DNA of 64,000 nt from Bisporella sp. PMI_857 (GCA_021307315.1 JAJSPD010000001.1:1364001-1428000), one strand, 5' to 3'; shown: positions 47,464 through 59,637, counted from the stretch's first letter. Notes: generated from the letters alone by a model not told the origin. A program made the numbers and translations.

Positions 47464-48932
47464 ATGGCTGCGGTGCTCAGTGATTTTGCATCGGACACCT
47501 CACGCTTTCACCATCACAATATGGTGGCGGGGCCGGGCCAACATCAGTCCTCAGCTGAATATCGGCAGAGATCAAGATCACGAACAGGTCACCGCCATGC
47601 TCGGAGCCCCAACCCTCCCCAAACCTCTACTGTACAAGACACTCCTCCGACGAGTACAAACTCAAGGGCGATCACAACAGATCAAGATGCCGAGCGTCAC
47701 TCATCTGCGAGAGCGCCCTTGCCATCGCCCCCTTCAAGCTCCAGTCCCAACCATGCACAATACCCCAGATCATCTACAAGCTCAAGTCAGAAAGGTTTTC
47801 CCGGGTCATCGATACAGTCGAGCCGGCAGCCTCAGCAGGAACCAGACGATCCAAAATTCAAAGCTGCCGCATCTCTCACATCTCCACCAACAAACAGTAC
47901 GCTAATTACAAGAGCAGCTAAGTCTTTAGACGACGTAAAGAACTATGGAGGAAACACAATAAAAGTCCGAGATTTAGCTCATATACAGGACTTCGCTAGT
48001 GAGGAGTTTCTCTCATACAGAGGACAATCAGGACGGCGGCGGACAGCAAATGAACCGGCATTGAAATATGAGATCAGTGGAATGCCAATCACAGATATCA
48101 TTGAGATGGTTGCGGGGCTTTTAACAAAGATTACCACAACAAACGATCGACAGCATGAAAACCTACATCGACCTATACCTCCTGCAGGGGAAACCTCGAA
48201 TTTGACTGGACTTTCGTCTAGTGTTTTGGCTTTCCACGGCAAGAATGTTCCTACCATAACCATTCTCAGCTATCTCAGCCGCATACATAAATATTGCCCG
48301 ACAACATACGAGGTTTTCCTCAGTTTACTTGTCTATTTTGACCGCATGACTGAGCGAGTGAACGCAGCGCCTCTGCAATCCTTGCGGCAAGATCAGGACA
48401 TGGATCAAGACTCCAGGCCTTCTACGTCATACTCTGCCTCTGGTTCAGAGTTAGCAGATAGTCCGCCAATGGGATCAAGGAGCGTGCCAGAAAGCACGGC
48501 AGATCTGGAGAAGGCACAATATGGTCACCCCCCAAAAGAACCAGATCTGGGAGCCTTTCCGCTCAGCCACTTTTTCGTGGTTGATAGCTTTAATATTCAT
48601 CGTCTGGTTATTGCTGGGGTGACCTGTGCGAGTAAATTCTTCTCAGATGTATTTTATACTAATTCTCGCTATGCCAAGGTATGTCCAAAGGTCTCAGATT
48701 TGTTCCTCCATGCATGAAGTTAATGAAGAAATAGGTTGGTGGCCTCCCACTTGCGGAACTGAACCACCTAGAACTGCAATTCCTCCTTTTAAATGACTTC
48801 CGTCTCTCAGTCCCGGTCGAAGAACTTGAAGCCTACGGAACAATGCTGGTAGAATTCTATGCTAGAGAGGTTATAGCAAACAGAGAGGCGGGTAATATGC
48901 CACAGGATATGGCATACCAGGACGAACACTGA
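47464..48932 (+). CDS. Pho80/Preg-type cyclin
   Basis: Two exons, 47464-48678 and 48735-48932, give 470 aa. About residues 1-165 are Ser/Pro/Gln-rich and presumably disordered. The cyclin box of the Pho80 family runs from about residue 210: ITDIIEMVAGLLTKI, then AFHGKNVPTITILSYLSRI, KYCPTTYEVFLSLLVYFDRM, and after an inserted Ser/Asp-rich loop, FFVVDSFNIHRLVIAGVTCASKFFSDVFYTN and GGLPLAELNHLELQFLLLNDF. Such cyclins bind a Pho85-type kinase; in Neurospora the Preg-Pgov pair and in yeast Pho80-Pho85 repress phosphate-starvation genes. The long insert within the cyclin box and the extended N-terminus are typical of filamentous-fungal members. Whether this is the phosphate-specific one is inference. 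Confidence 0.88.
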
Positions 48933-50016
48933 TGTGAAGAAAAGTGGTGAGATCATGATCTGTTGCGACGGGGAAAATAGGTACGATTAAGTCTACTATT
49001 GTACATGAACAAGGGAGACGATCATATGGTCTGTCCTCATAAGAGATTGGGAAAGATATTAGGGTATATGTTTGAGTGCGGCACAAGTTCTAGGCAAGGA
49101 CTTTTATTACTTTTTCAGGGATGGGAGGGGAACGAATGAAATAACGACGGGATATGGGATATGCGCATGGGAATTGCTTTGACCATAGACCGGATAGCGA
49201 GGACTATTAAACGATACCATTTTCTTCATATATTTAAGTCTGGCTCGCTAAGGGGTGATTTTTATGCCATAAGTTGTGAAAGCATTTCGTGTCTTTGGAG
49301 CCGTCGTGAGAAATTATATTTGCTTTCCAACTATACCTCACACATAGAATTTGTCTTTGATTATTTGTCTTTTGCACAACTAGCAAACTTAGTGTTCTAG
49401 CAGTTCTAGACACTGTATCTACTAGATTCAGCATTAAATTGGCAGCCCTTGCTCCTATATTCCTTAACTAAGCACTTCCGAAGCCCTTGCACAATATTTC
49501 CATCCGTCTTGGCCCCGAGCCGTATGGACTATCTTTTGCTTCTTCATTCGTTTCTTGGTCCTGTGACAATATTTCGGGTCCCCGGATGCAGTCTAATGGA
49601 TATGAAGAGGCGGGAGGTCATATCATAATGCTTAAAAGAGATTTTCGTTCGAGCCTTCATCTATATTTTTCTTCGCCTCTTTCGGAAATATATATATCAA
49701 ACTAGGACGGCGCTATACTTGACAAAGAGCTTTATATGGGGCTCATGAAGGTTTGTATTTAAGTGATGTGTATAAACAATGGCACTCGAGGTTGAAATCG
49801 GTAAACAGCAATGATGATAGAAGTATTTGCTGCGGAGGGTGAGAATCACCAAGTGTTGTGTGCTTTCCTATTCCGTATATCAAACTTACCTTAAGCCTCG
49901 GTTCGTGTCTCCTTTCACAATTATCACTTTTTATCTCTTTTGAACCAAAACATCACATCGTGACATAATAATAATAGGACAATCACAAGCATAGGCACTT
50001 AGCTCGTCATTAGGGC
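48933..50016. other. intergenic, nothing recognised
   Basis: About 1.1 kb of AT-rich DNA between the cyclin gene and the first BTB gene. Short frames (49161-49400, 49487-49705 plus; 49234-49434 minus) have no features. No gene called. Confidence 0.45.
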
Positions 50017-51058
50017 ATGATGCAGCGAGTAAGTTGACCTATTACCGCTACGCAGAAAAATACTAACCACAATCAGCACGCCGCAATCAAGAATGAGCCT
50101 GGCGCTGTGGCAGCCTCGTCAAACGCCTTGACAACCCGCCCAGCTATGCCTTTGGTTACTAAGATTGAGAGGGAGGCTTTGATTGCCGAGTAGGGGTCAC
50201 TGGAACGATCGAGTACAAGAACTGACGGAAATATAGTGAGATGGGATCTGAAGTCACCACAATTTATATCGGCCCTGAGAACAAGCAGTTTCAAATTCAC
50301 ACCGATCTTCTCAAAGGAGTCAGCAAGTTGTTCTCAGATGGTGTAGATGCACTTGTTGCGCAAGGACATCTCATTGCTTTTGAGAAGTATCAACCGGCTA
50401 CCTTCAAGCTGTTCATCGAATATCTTTATACAAAGAAAATTCCTTCAGTCCATGATAATCTCGGTGACCTTGGAAAAGGCATCCGCCTTCGAGAGCTTTG
50501 TCAATTGTATTGCATGGCGGAGAACTTTGAGGTAAATAATGAGGTGTGAAAAGTCGCCACAGTTTCACCAAAAAAGCACTAATAAGTGTTTAGCTGCTTA
50601 ATCGCATCATGGATCGGATTCAAGACGGATTTCTTATGATTAAAAAGTTTCCAAATCCTACTCTGATCCAGAAGATCTTCGAGAATACCAGAAAATCCAA
50701 CATGCTTCGAGAGTTTTGTGTTCATAGCGTCATTTTCGAGTTTCGCCATGCTCCTGCCAAAGCTACGGTTGATACTGCTGGTGATGCGGTTTTGTCGAAT
50801 CTTCTTGCTTCGAGCGAGGATTTTAGGATGCAATTTCTTGCCGCAGTTCGAAAGCTGTTTATCACGGACCTAGATCCTCGGATTCGTGAGTGCCATGGAG
50901 ACCCTGAGTGTCTTGAGTGCTTGGGAAAGCCGGCTCAAAATCCAGCTGACGGAGTCTGGCCATGCCAATTTCACAACCACAGATCAGTGGGAGAAAGAGG
51001 CGAATTTGCCGAGGATCACAGTTGCCATCTATGGAGGGCTTCTAGGGATTCACCCTGA
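50017..51058 (+). CDS. BTB/POZ domain protein 1 of a local cluster
   Basis: Four exons, 50017-50028 (12 nt), 50077-50189, 50237-50543 and 50594-51058, join in phase to give 298 aa. The first intron has a TACTAAC branch. After a short N-terminal tail, the BTB fold starts at MGSEVTTIYIGPENKQFQIH, with the characteristic strand-then-histidine pattern, LFIEYLYTKKIPS and LYCMAENF. The C-terminal half contains paired Cys (CLECLG) and the motif CQFHNH. BTB proteins of this fungal type lack DNA-binding or Kelch domains and are thought to work as dimerisation or Cul3-adaptor modules; the target is unknown. An alternative donor at 50532 would shorten exon 3 by 12 nt. Confidence 0.8.
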
Positions 51059-51880
51059 TCATCTTTAGTGATCAATTTGAGTAGGATATTTGGCGCGTCG
51101 CAGATTTGGGAAGGAAATCATAGGACACTAATAGTTCGCAGATGCATTAGATACAGAACTAGGTGGAAATGGTTCTACTATTTGGGGTCAACAAACGGTA
51201 TAATTGAAGAGAGATGCACACTTTCAATGGTACCAAATACAGTCATTCACGTCCCCGAAAAACTCATCGCTGAAGGAATATCTATACTTCATCTCTGTAT
51301 TGTGACCATCAGATTCTAAAAACTTATCTCAGTTTTGCTTGAAAAACCTAACATCTTTACTAACGAAGTAAGCGATTGCTTAATTCTCCTACTTGAATAT
51401 TTACGCTGAGCTAAGCCATTTCGAAATGAAAAAAAGCGAGACTTAGCGATGCCATGTGTGTTAATGAATGAGCCTCAGAAGCAAGGCTGAATATCGTGCC
51501 CTTTCAGTTTAATACCTTCTACATCAGGCTGCTTCTAAAAACACCAAACCTGACCATTCACCGAAACCAGGATTTAAATTTCTTTTTGACTACCAATATA
51601 TTAATTTGCCTTGGGGGGCTAGGCGCATCGTGCCTAAGAAGTTTCCCAACTAGACTTCCCCTTACGCAGCAAAATAGTCTTCTTAATCATCTCTGCTTTC
51701 ACCTTGGATTGAGAACGAATCTTCCCTGGTACACCTCCAGCGCTTAACGTCAAACAGGATATTCTTGTCATGGTAAATGCAACACCGTGAAGCCTCAGAA
51801 AATTCATCACGCGAGCCACAAGAACAGAGCAAATAATCCAGATCAAAGGTGGAAACGACAGGAGGGAATCAGATATTAAA
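51059..51880. other. intergenic within the BTB cluster
   Basis: About 820 bp between BTB genes 1 and 2. Frames at 51068-51319 and 51496-51747 (plus) and 51634-51900 (minus) have no recognised features. Confidence 0.45.
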
Positions 51881-52715
51881 ATGGCACCAATGGAGCTCAA
51901 GCTCAGCGCTGAGTGAGATCATCCTCTCAGATTACAATCAAGAGAAGGCTAACATTGCATAAAGAGCTTTAGGAACCGAGGTTGTTACGATTTACGTTGG
52001 TCCTGATAAGAAACCTTTCGTCTTTCACAAGAGAATTTTGTGCGATCGTAGCGATTATTTCTCGAAAGCGCTTAATAGTGGTTTCATCGAGGCGAAGGAA
52101 AATTCCATTTATATGCCGGAAGATGATGCCGAAGCGTTCGATTTCGGAATGGCGACTTATATCTATCAAAATAAGCTCCCATCCCTCTCTCTAGACCAAG
52201 GATTATCCTCCGATGAGATGTTGGCACAGCTTAAGAAGCTATACAGGCTATTCTACTTAGCAGAGAAGTTGTGCATGAACGAACTTTGCAATATGGTCAT
52301 AGACAGCTTTTCGGGATGCACCGCCCGAAGGATTTGTGCTCATATCTATACCGGATTCGCCGAGTCTGAGACATTGATAGAGATCTATCAAAACACTCAT
52401 ACAAGTAGCAAGCTACGTCGCTACATGGTGTTAAACATCCTGTCCAGTATAAATTCTATGGAGGCTGGGCTACGGTGGAGGGAGAACGGTCCAATGTTGA
52501 AGATAGAGTTTCAAAAAAGCATTGATAGCTTTAAAAACAAAGCTGCTAATATTGCTCTCGTTGAATCGGCCTTTGGCTACGACTTCATCCGTCTCATGGG
52601 CGACCCTGCGATTGCGTTATTCCCTGATGAATTGGACGCTTGCTACTTCCACACCCATGGCAGCGGAGAGATCTGCCACTTGTCGAAGGGGGAAGATACA
52701 GACGCTATACTATGA
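51881..52715 (+). CDS. BTB/POZ domain protein 2 of a local cluster
   Basis: Two exons, 51881-51912 and 51965-52715, give 260 aa; ATG at 51881, intron 52 nt. The BTB core is clear: EVVTIYVGPDKKPFVFHKRI, LCDRSDYFSKALNSGF, IYMPEDDAEAFDFGMATYIY and LYRLFYLAEKLCMNEL. This matches the common ascomycete BTB family with a V-G-x-x-x-x-x-F-x-x-H start. The tail ends with CYFHTH, a motif shared with the other two cluster members. Function unknown; a protein-protein interaction module is likely. Confidence 0.85.
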
Positions 52716-54410
52716 CTACTAGGTGATGATTGAGTCATTTTGATCTGAGATGGCATCCGCATGCTTAGATGGCTTGCGTCTGCATGGGCTGTTTGATGGG
52801 GGAGAGTTTTTCGAGATTGAGCTTGCGTAGTATTACACAGTTGGCCTATTATCATCTCACGGTCGACTCATCACAGCAACCTATCATCCAAAGTTTCTTA
52901 AGTGGTTCAGCTCATCCCGCTTTTTTAAAAGTTGATTTGTGAATTCTATTACCCTTGCACACATTTTTCAATGGGTCACATGACATTCTACCCCTATTTT
53001 GTAGTTCGATAAGCGAGATGACACAAAGTCGAGACGATACAAAACTGAGCTGATCATTCCGCAAGGGCTCAAGGCCCATATTCCTCGATGCTATATACCT
53101 AAATCTAAGATGAAGCTGTTATTCTTCAAAATATCGAACTGCTCCAGTGTCATTCGGAGCTACCTCTTCTAATACCTTGACCACAAGCTGAATACCTTCT
53201 GGTCAGTATGCTTTGGATATATTGACAGCCACAATTCCAGATCTTCCATTGATTCATTCACAAACGTGACCTAGGCTCGAATGCCAGACAGGCACACTTC
53301 CAATAAAGCAGAACTCATCTCCAGAAGCAATCACCTTGAGAATATTGGATCGGTACCTGGTCTTCCCATCTTCGGTCGGGAAACTGCTAGTTCTGGATGG
53401 TCTGTCAATCTATGAATGCTTCGGCGGTATAATTTCGGTAAGGGAATAACCATGGGGATTGCGTATGGTAAGCGTGAGAACGTCATTTGAGTAGATAATG
53501 GTAAGGAGAATCAAAGGGGATTTGATAGATGTAACAGAGGGCCGGATATATTCTCAGACTGATCATCCGAAGCGGTGTTATCAATGGAGGCGCATATTAT
53601 CATCGATGCGTAGGCGCGCCAAGCGCAGTTCGGAGCAGCAGATACGACTGACAAGGTTGTACAAAGGAAATTATACTCACCAATTGGGAAGCCGGAAGTT
53701 TGAGGTGCCTTTCTTGCGGTTTAGGTCAGTATCGTCCTATCCTTGGAGAGATTAAGGGGATATTTTTTAATTGAAATGCAGGAAGAAAGCCGAAGAACTT
53801 GGAGTGGATAGAAGGCACGAAATTGAGTTAGTAATTATACCTCCCTCTCTGCTTAAAACCGTATGAAACTTCAGAGCTCAAATATGCTTGCATCGAAATA
53901 TGTTTATCCATCTGTCCTATGGACCAACCTCCGCAGAGGTTGTAGCATCACGCAAATATTAATTATTCTAGGGCCTTCTCTGGGGTACTTAATTCATGAT
54001 AGTGTCTTGGAGCGTAGTCATTGTTTGCTTTTCATCTCGGACAGTTGGCAGTCACATAATCAAGCTGCCTTTTCTGAAGTGACCAACAAGCGAGAATTTG
54101 AATGTCATGTATTGGAATTTAGATTTAGATCAATAGTAGTGGTAAGGGCCGATCTGAAATTTTTTATATCCTAAACGTTCCTGTAGATACTGTAGTTAGA
54201 TGACTACTACTAGTCGCTCTTTCCTCTTATATATTTTTGTTACCTCGGCTAGCATTTCTGCGCTCTTGAAAAGTGGCAGACGGAAGTAATCCAGTATTGA
54301 GGAGAAACTGCAAAAACAACATTAGCTCCACATTCCTCAACCAAGATTCTGATTCAATACCAGCTCGCTCACGACTATCTTCACTATTGGGTCGAAAACC
54401 TTCTCAAGAA
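52716..54410. other. intergenic within the BTB cluster, gene-like but unassigned
   Basis: About 1.7 kb. An ATG frame at 53498-53755 is Arg/Lys-rich, ends near a GT donor-like site at 53726, and a second open stretch follows, but no phase-supported model or family emerged. In-frame codons upstream of the third BTB gene's ATG (54273-54410) are open and may be coding. A decayed gene here is possible. Confidence 0.4.
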
Positions 54411-55291
54411 ATGACAGATACAACTCAAAACACTATCATCCTCTCCTCTGATCAATCTCTCAATGGAGAGGCGATAACTCAACAAAGCTCAGACGCATCC
54501 AAAAGTCTTGACCGCTCAGCTCCTGATCTAAGTATATACTCTCAGCCGCTTACTCCTGAGTATGCTCAAATTTCACCCGCCAATATGGAGGCTTTCTGAC
54601 ATTACGCAGGGTACTAGGTAACGAGATAGTGAAACTCTTCGTGGGAAAGAAGCGGAAGGAGTTTACCGTCCACCGAAAACTACTCTGCGACCGATCCAAG
54701 TTCTTTGCAGAAGCTTTCAAATCTGGGTCCCAAAAAGCAAAAGAAGGCGTTATGTATATGCCTGAGTACGACCCCGAGCCAATGGCCGGAGTGATCGACT
54801 ATCTCTATCGTCGCTATGTGCCCACCGTAAGAACTACCAATAGCCACCATCTGCCTACTGGCGTTCAGTTTCGGAAGCTGTATTACCTCGCTGAGAAATT
54901 ATGCTTGCCTAGTATGATGGATAAACTGTTGGAAGAGCTCAAGCACTGTCATATAGTTGGAAATACTTTTATCACTACTCGGAGTGTATCAGATGTCTAC
55001 AATAATACATGTGAGAACAGTAAGCTACGACTATACTATGCAGCATTCGTGGGTATTTTCATCTTGAAAAAGAAATATAAGGAAAAGAGTATACAGGAAG
55101 CAGAGAAATTTGCTGAAATGGCCTTCTCATGCCCCCAGGCTCTTCGCGACGTTATTCTCTTCCAAGCCAAATTCGGAGCTAAAGCAACACGATCTAGTGT
55201 TAGGCACAACGATCCTACGACAATTGAGGGTATTGAAATGTGCTACTTTCACACTCACAAGCCTGACGAAGCATGTCCTTGTCGCGAATAA
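54411..55291 (+). CDS. BTB/POZ domain protein 3 of a local cluster
   Basis: Exons 54411-54559 and 54610-55291 join in phase (50-nt intron, GTATGC donor, CTGAC branch) to give 276 aa. The frame is open upstream to about 54270 without an ATG, so a further 5' exon is possible. The N-terminus is Ser/Thr-rich. The BTB core reads VLGNEIVKLFVGKKRKEFTV-H, LCDRSKFFAEAFKSGS, VMYMPEYDPEPMAGVIDYLY and LYYLAEKLCLPSMMDK. It closely resembles cluster member 2 in order and spacing of motifs, and its tail has CYFHTH followed by CPC. The three genes probably arose by local duplication, although they have diverged widely. Confidence 0.8.
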
Positions 55292-55586
55292 GCCTTACCC
55301 AGACAAAGCAGAGTAAGCAAGGATAATGAGCGCTGAGTCAATACTGATATACTGACACTAATGGTAGAAATATCGGAATCAATAGGGGCTCTGATATTTG
55401 AAGACTAGAATATGGGAGGCTGTTATGGTTCGGGATTACCGTGAGCGCAAAGCGTCAATTATGGGTCGATGTCCTACACGTGCGGGCCAAAAGGAAAGCT
55501 GCCGCTCTTTAAGTTTTTTATAGACTCTCTAGCAGAATTTGTACGGTGAATAGCATAATACAAGCTGAGATAAAGAGCCGACTTCG
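55292..55586. other. intergenic
   Basis: About 295 bp between convergent genes: BTB protein 3 on the plus strand and the ankyrin protein on the minus strand. Nothing else was recognised. Confidence 0.5.
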
Positions 55587-56298
55587 CTATGCCTGTTTCT
55601 TATTGCTCAGCAGCCCTCGTATCCGAGCACTATAACAACCCTCATCTTCTTCATTGATCTCCTGCCACTCCAAGGCTGTGCCCCAGTGCTTCTTTGTCGT
55701 ATAATTGTACCCCAAAATGCTTGAATCTGCGCCATGTGACAACAGACATTCAAAGCGCTCCTCGTTCCCCCATGCAGCAGCATAGTGTAACGGCGTGCCA
55801 TAGAACCTGCTTCCATGCTCAGTAGCGAAGTTTTCATCGCCAGCGAATTCCAGCCGATTGATATCCTGTCCTTGACTGAGAAGATACTCAATGATCTTCA
55901 CCTGCTCCTCCGGATTGTCAGTGACACCTCCCGCGGCAGCGTGCAGAGTGTTCGTATTCTCAAGGCTCGCTCCATGATCTAAGAGAAGCTTGAATATCTC
56001 CAGTGTGGCGTTTGCAGCGGCGAACTCAATTGGGTATCTACAGATCGGAGTTCCATGCCTGGACTTTGCAACTCGAAGGGGGACCCTTTTGAGTGCTGGA
56101 AAGTTCACATCGGCCCCGTTCTCAAGCAGCTCCTTAACCTTGTCCTTGTTTCTGAGCTCCTTTCTGATATGGGATTTTCGTTAGAGGTTTGCTTTGTTAA
56201 AGGGTGATTAGGAAGGAGAGAAGTTCTTACATCAAAGGCGTAAGGCCAACGGGGTCATCATTGTTGATATCAACGCTAGGGCTTTTATCACCTGACAT
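55587..56298 (-). CDS. ankyrin-repeat protein
   Basis: Two exons, 56298-56231 and 56163-55587, join in phase to give 214 aa. Ankyrin repeats are visible in order: GLTPLIKELRNKDKVKELLENGADVN, then PIEFAAANATLEIFKLLLDHGASLE, NTLHAAAG..EYLLSQGQDIN, and GTPLHYAAAWGNEERFECLLSHGAD. No enzymatic or membrane domain is attached, and no signal peptide is seen. Such short ankyrin proteins are numerous in filamentous ascomycetes, often near heterokaryon-incompatibility or BTB genes, and act in protein binding. The partner is unknown. The gene converges on the third BTB gene. Confidence 0.88.
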
Positions 56299-57345
56299 AT
56301 TGGTATGATTTTGGGGATCTGTTTGATTGTAGAGGTCCGTGGCTACAAAATAAGTATATAGTGAGGGTGCAGATGGCTCGATTTGGCAAAGTGCGTAGAG
56401 CCAAGTTGAAAGGATGTGCCATGAAATGGAATTTAAAGATCAGCGGCGGGGAGTGTAGGGGCTTAATATGTAAACGGTAGCCAGGGGTCGACCAATCAAT
56501 GTCGGTACCGTATGTTTGATCTTTGTGTAACGGTGAGACTTGGCGAGGCGATGCCAACCATATGCAGCTCCCCCGTAATAGGGCTGATTGATCACCTCAT
56601 TGGGCTGTATATCGGGTAGCTTCAAATCCTTCATGCATGAAACACACAGCCACTACTAAGCCTAACACACTTAAGCTTAACTCTAGGAGCGTTTGGGCGA
56701 TAAGTGAGTGGCCACATAGGGGAGGATCGCAAAGCGGTACGAGCGTAACATCTTACTGGCCCTCTACCCAAAGTCAGATATACTAGCGAACTAACGCCTT
56801 ATGTATGTATATTTGTCAACCTGTGAAACAAATCAAGAAATCAGCCTGACTGTTGTCATGTGAATACTGTTTTATGTAATTTGTAAACTGCGGCTGCCAG
56901 GTGGGGGATTATTCCAGAAACACACTGCCTCGATCCTTAAGACTTGATGGCAGATACTGTAATCACATATTTTACTCATTATAGCTCTAATATAGCCTGA
57001 GTACTGAAGGCTTTGATGAGTTTCAGCCAAAGAAGCCAGAATCCTCAAGTCAGCTTGTGCTCAATTTTACATGTTCGCTGGTAGAAGGAATGAGGAATCT
57101 ATACTGCCGCTTCGTAGGTGAGCTTCTCGCTCATGTCATGGAGAGGATTCTCGCAATCACTTCAGGCAGTTTAATAAGATGTTGCGGTCAGATAGTGGTC
57201 TAAAGAAGGGAGCAAAATAACGTAATTACGGGTATAAAGATCTAGTATATCTGCAGAGAGAACTGCCAACATATCGCATTCAACAAGCCATTTCTCATCG
57301 TTCACCATTCACTGATTACTCAAATATCACTTAAGCTATATCATC
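56299..57345. other. intergenic, nothing recognised
   Basis: About 1.05 kb. Minus-strand frames at 56288-56634 are featureless. The right end is the leader of the secreted repeat protein at 57346. Confidence 0.45.
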
Positions 57346-59134
57346 ATGAAGACTGACGCTCTTCAGAAATTTGCCGGTCTACTATGTCTTTTGATACTTC
57401 TGTTCCAGCCTCTGGAATGTCACCCTCTCAAGGAAAACGGGTAAGTGGGCTGAAATGAGCATGGTTCTAGAAAGGAATTTGCTAATCGAGCATTAGCAAA
57501 AGCCTAGAAGTCCGAGAGAACTTAGCTCGGTCTCCTCTGAGGATTCCAAAGCCCCCAAGACCAAGGCCAGAGCCTAAGCCAGAACCTAAGCCAGAACCAA
57601 AACCTGAGCCTAAGCCTGAACCTAAGCCTGAACCTAAGCCTGAACCAAAGCCAGAACCAAAACCTGAACCTAAGCCAGAACCTAAGCCAGAGCCAAAGCC
57701 TGATCGAAAAACTTCCCGTGCACAGGCCTCCCCAAACAAGACTTCTGGTACAAAGCCTACGACATCACCCCATCCTACTTCAAATCGTGCCACTTCCGCA
57801 CATGCCACTTCTGGCACTCCTACCTCTACCCGTCGCTCTTCAACCTCCCCAACAAGCAGGTCGGCTTTCCAACACAATCTTGAATATTCAAGCATAGCTA
57901 ATTGTCAGAATAGTACTACAACCAGTTCAGCGCGACTATGCATGGCTAAGAAGGGTGGTCAAGGGCCTAAACCTGACAGCAAACCCAAGCCTGTAAGTGC
58001 CTTATAGCAATAGTCATTCAAGGTTATAGAGACAATCGTTTTGGTGGATTCCAAGAAACATTCATTTATGTAGCAACTAATTATACTTGGATCCATAGGA
58101 CAACCAAAAGCCAGATACGACCAAGAAGACAACCCCCGCCACCAATGGAGGTAAAAAAGGCAAGCGGAATACTCTCTCTAGCCGATGTAGCAAATGCTCA
58201 GATACAACTATTGAAGCTCGTGACTTCAAGGAGACTGTCCGCAGTGGCTCATCTGAGGTAGGCCATCTCCACCGTCGGGCACCATTTGATTTCAGCAATG
58301 GCCTACCAGATGCTGGGACAACTCGAGCAAGGGTTCAAACAAGGATTAATGCAATCACTCGGAAAGGCAGTGGTGCACAAGAAATAACCCAATCACCGTA
58401 AGTAAAGACCACAGGGAAATTCTATAAGCAGATCTCAAAGCCGCATCTTCATGGGCAGTATATTGGACCTCTTGTCTATACTTTTAGTCCTTGAGACCAC
58501 TAGATGTCATAACAGAACTTCACTGACGTGAGATTTCTATAGAGAATTTGCCAACTCAATCATCCACCCGACAAACAGAGATGGACTATACGCTACCATC
58601 AGTGGTGGTCTTGGCGGCTGCACCGTTCTCGTCGCATACAACCAGGACAACATCTACATCGCGCACCTATGGGAAGTCCCCGGCTTCTCCGCCGCGCCGC
58701 CCCACCCCAAAGAAATGTTCGCGACGCAGGTTCTTGGCTTCCTCAGAGGTACCGGTGAAGGCGTTGGCCAGCCACTGACCACCGATCTGTTCCGCAACAA
58801 AGGGACGAAAGCGACCTTCTTCACCGTCGGCAAGAACGATAACACATTGAGCCCCAACTATCCGAGCAAGATCTCACAGCTGCATGGCGTGGTAACCGGT
58901 GACCTGGGTGGACAAGCCGACACCGTGCTGTATAAACGGCCAGGGGATCAGCAGGACCCGGTAACTGTTACGATCGAGTATAGCTCGAGCACGAGGCATT
59001 TGCGAGTCCTCCTTAGTGAATACAGCACCCGTGGCGCAAAAGGTGGCAAGGTTGGTCTTGACATTAAAATTCCAGGTGGCGCAGCACCAGCGGCTGGTCC
59101 TGCAACACAACCAGAATCGGCTGGCGGAGTTTGA
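57346..59134 (+). CDS. secreted PEPKP-repeat protein with a C-terminal CNF1-like Cys/His domain
   Basis: Four exons, 57346-57440, 57497-57992, 58099-58397 and 58543-59134, join in phase to give 493 aa. The signal peptide ([19 protein letters not shown]) is followed by about 13 PEPK dipeptide-type repeats (residues about 50-100), a Ser/Thr/Pro-rich linker likely to be O-glycosylated, a basic Cys-pair region (SSRCSKCSD), and a folded C-terminal domain from about residue 297 ([19 protein letters not shown]). In that domain Cys323 (in [10 protein letters not shown]) and His338 (in YIAHLWE) are 15 residues apart, the same spacing as the catalytic Cys866 and His881 of cytotoxic necrotizing factor 1, in a similar hydrophobic-strand setting. 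This may be a secreted cysteine hydrolase or deamidase-fold protein. The likeness rests on motif and spacing only, and activity and target are unknown. Confidence 0.75.
57551..57707. repeat. coding repeat (CCA/CCT GAA/GAG CCA/CCT AAG; PEPK units)
   Basis: About 13 copies of a 12-bp unit encode P-E-P-K. Codons vary (CCT/CCA, GAA/GAG, AAG/AAA), so the repeat is old or under selection for protein sequence. The minus strand is also open here and gives a Gly/Ser-rich shadow. Confidence 0.9.
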
Positions 59135-59637
59135 GGGAACAGTTGATATTCTGGCATTGTTGCGACGATGGCTATAGACGACAAAAGTTCGGTACGTGGC
59201 ATTTTTCTTATTTTTAAAAGGTTTAAAAGGTAGGCGTTTAGGTCCTTTTCGGGAGTTTTTGATATTCTTGTTGGCGTAAGGAGTTTTGTATATGTCTTGG
59301 GAATTTCAGATTAAGAGATTGTCAATCAAAAGATTCGGAACAATCCCTTAAGCTTCTACGAGTTTCATGTGCTGCTTATCATTAGAAACCGTCGTCATTT
59401 TCTCCAATACACGAGGATGAAAATCTGCCTCTTTAAGGAATATTGATTCAGATAGGAGGCATAATTAGAAAGGATAAACCGCACTATGAAATTAAAAAAT
59501 TTCATAAGATCCCCATGGAACAAAAATCTTTTGAAATAATATGAATTGTGTGAAAAATACACACAACGACTAGCTATTTAGTAGGAACGATACTAAGGCA
59601 AAGGAGAGCCTTGCCACCCTATCCTAGAATTCCCTTC
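59135..59637. other. intergenic
   Basis: About 500 bp, AT-rich, between the secreted repeat protein gene (plus) and the end of the broken membrane-protein gene (minus). Nothing recognised. Confidence 0.45.

Noticed and set aside
57482..57895. Minus-strand Gly/Ser-repeat protein
   Set aside because: It is the shadow of the PEPK repeat on the opposite strand of a spliced, secreted-protein gene.
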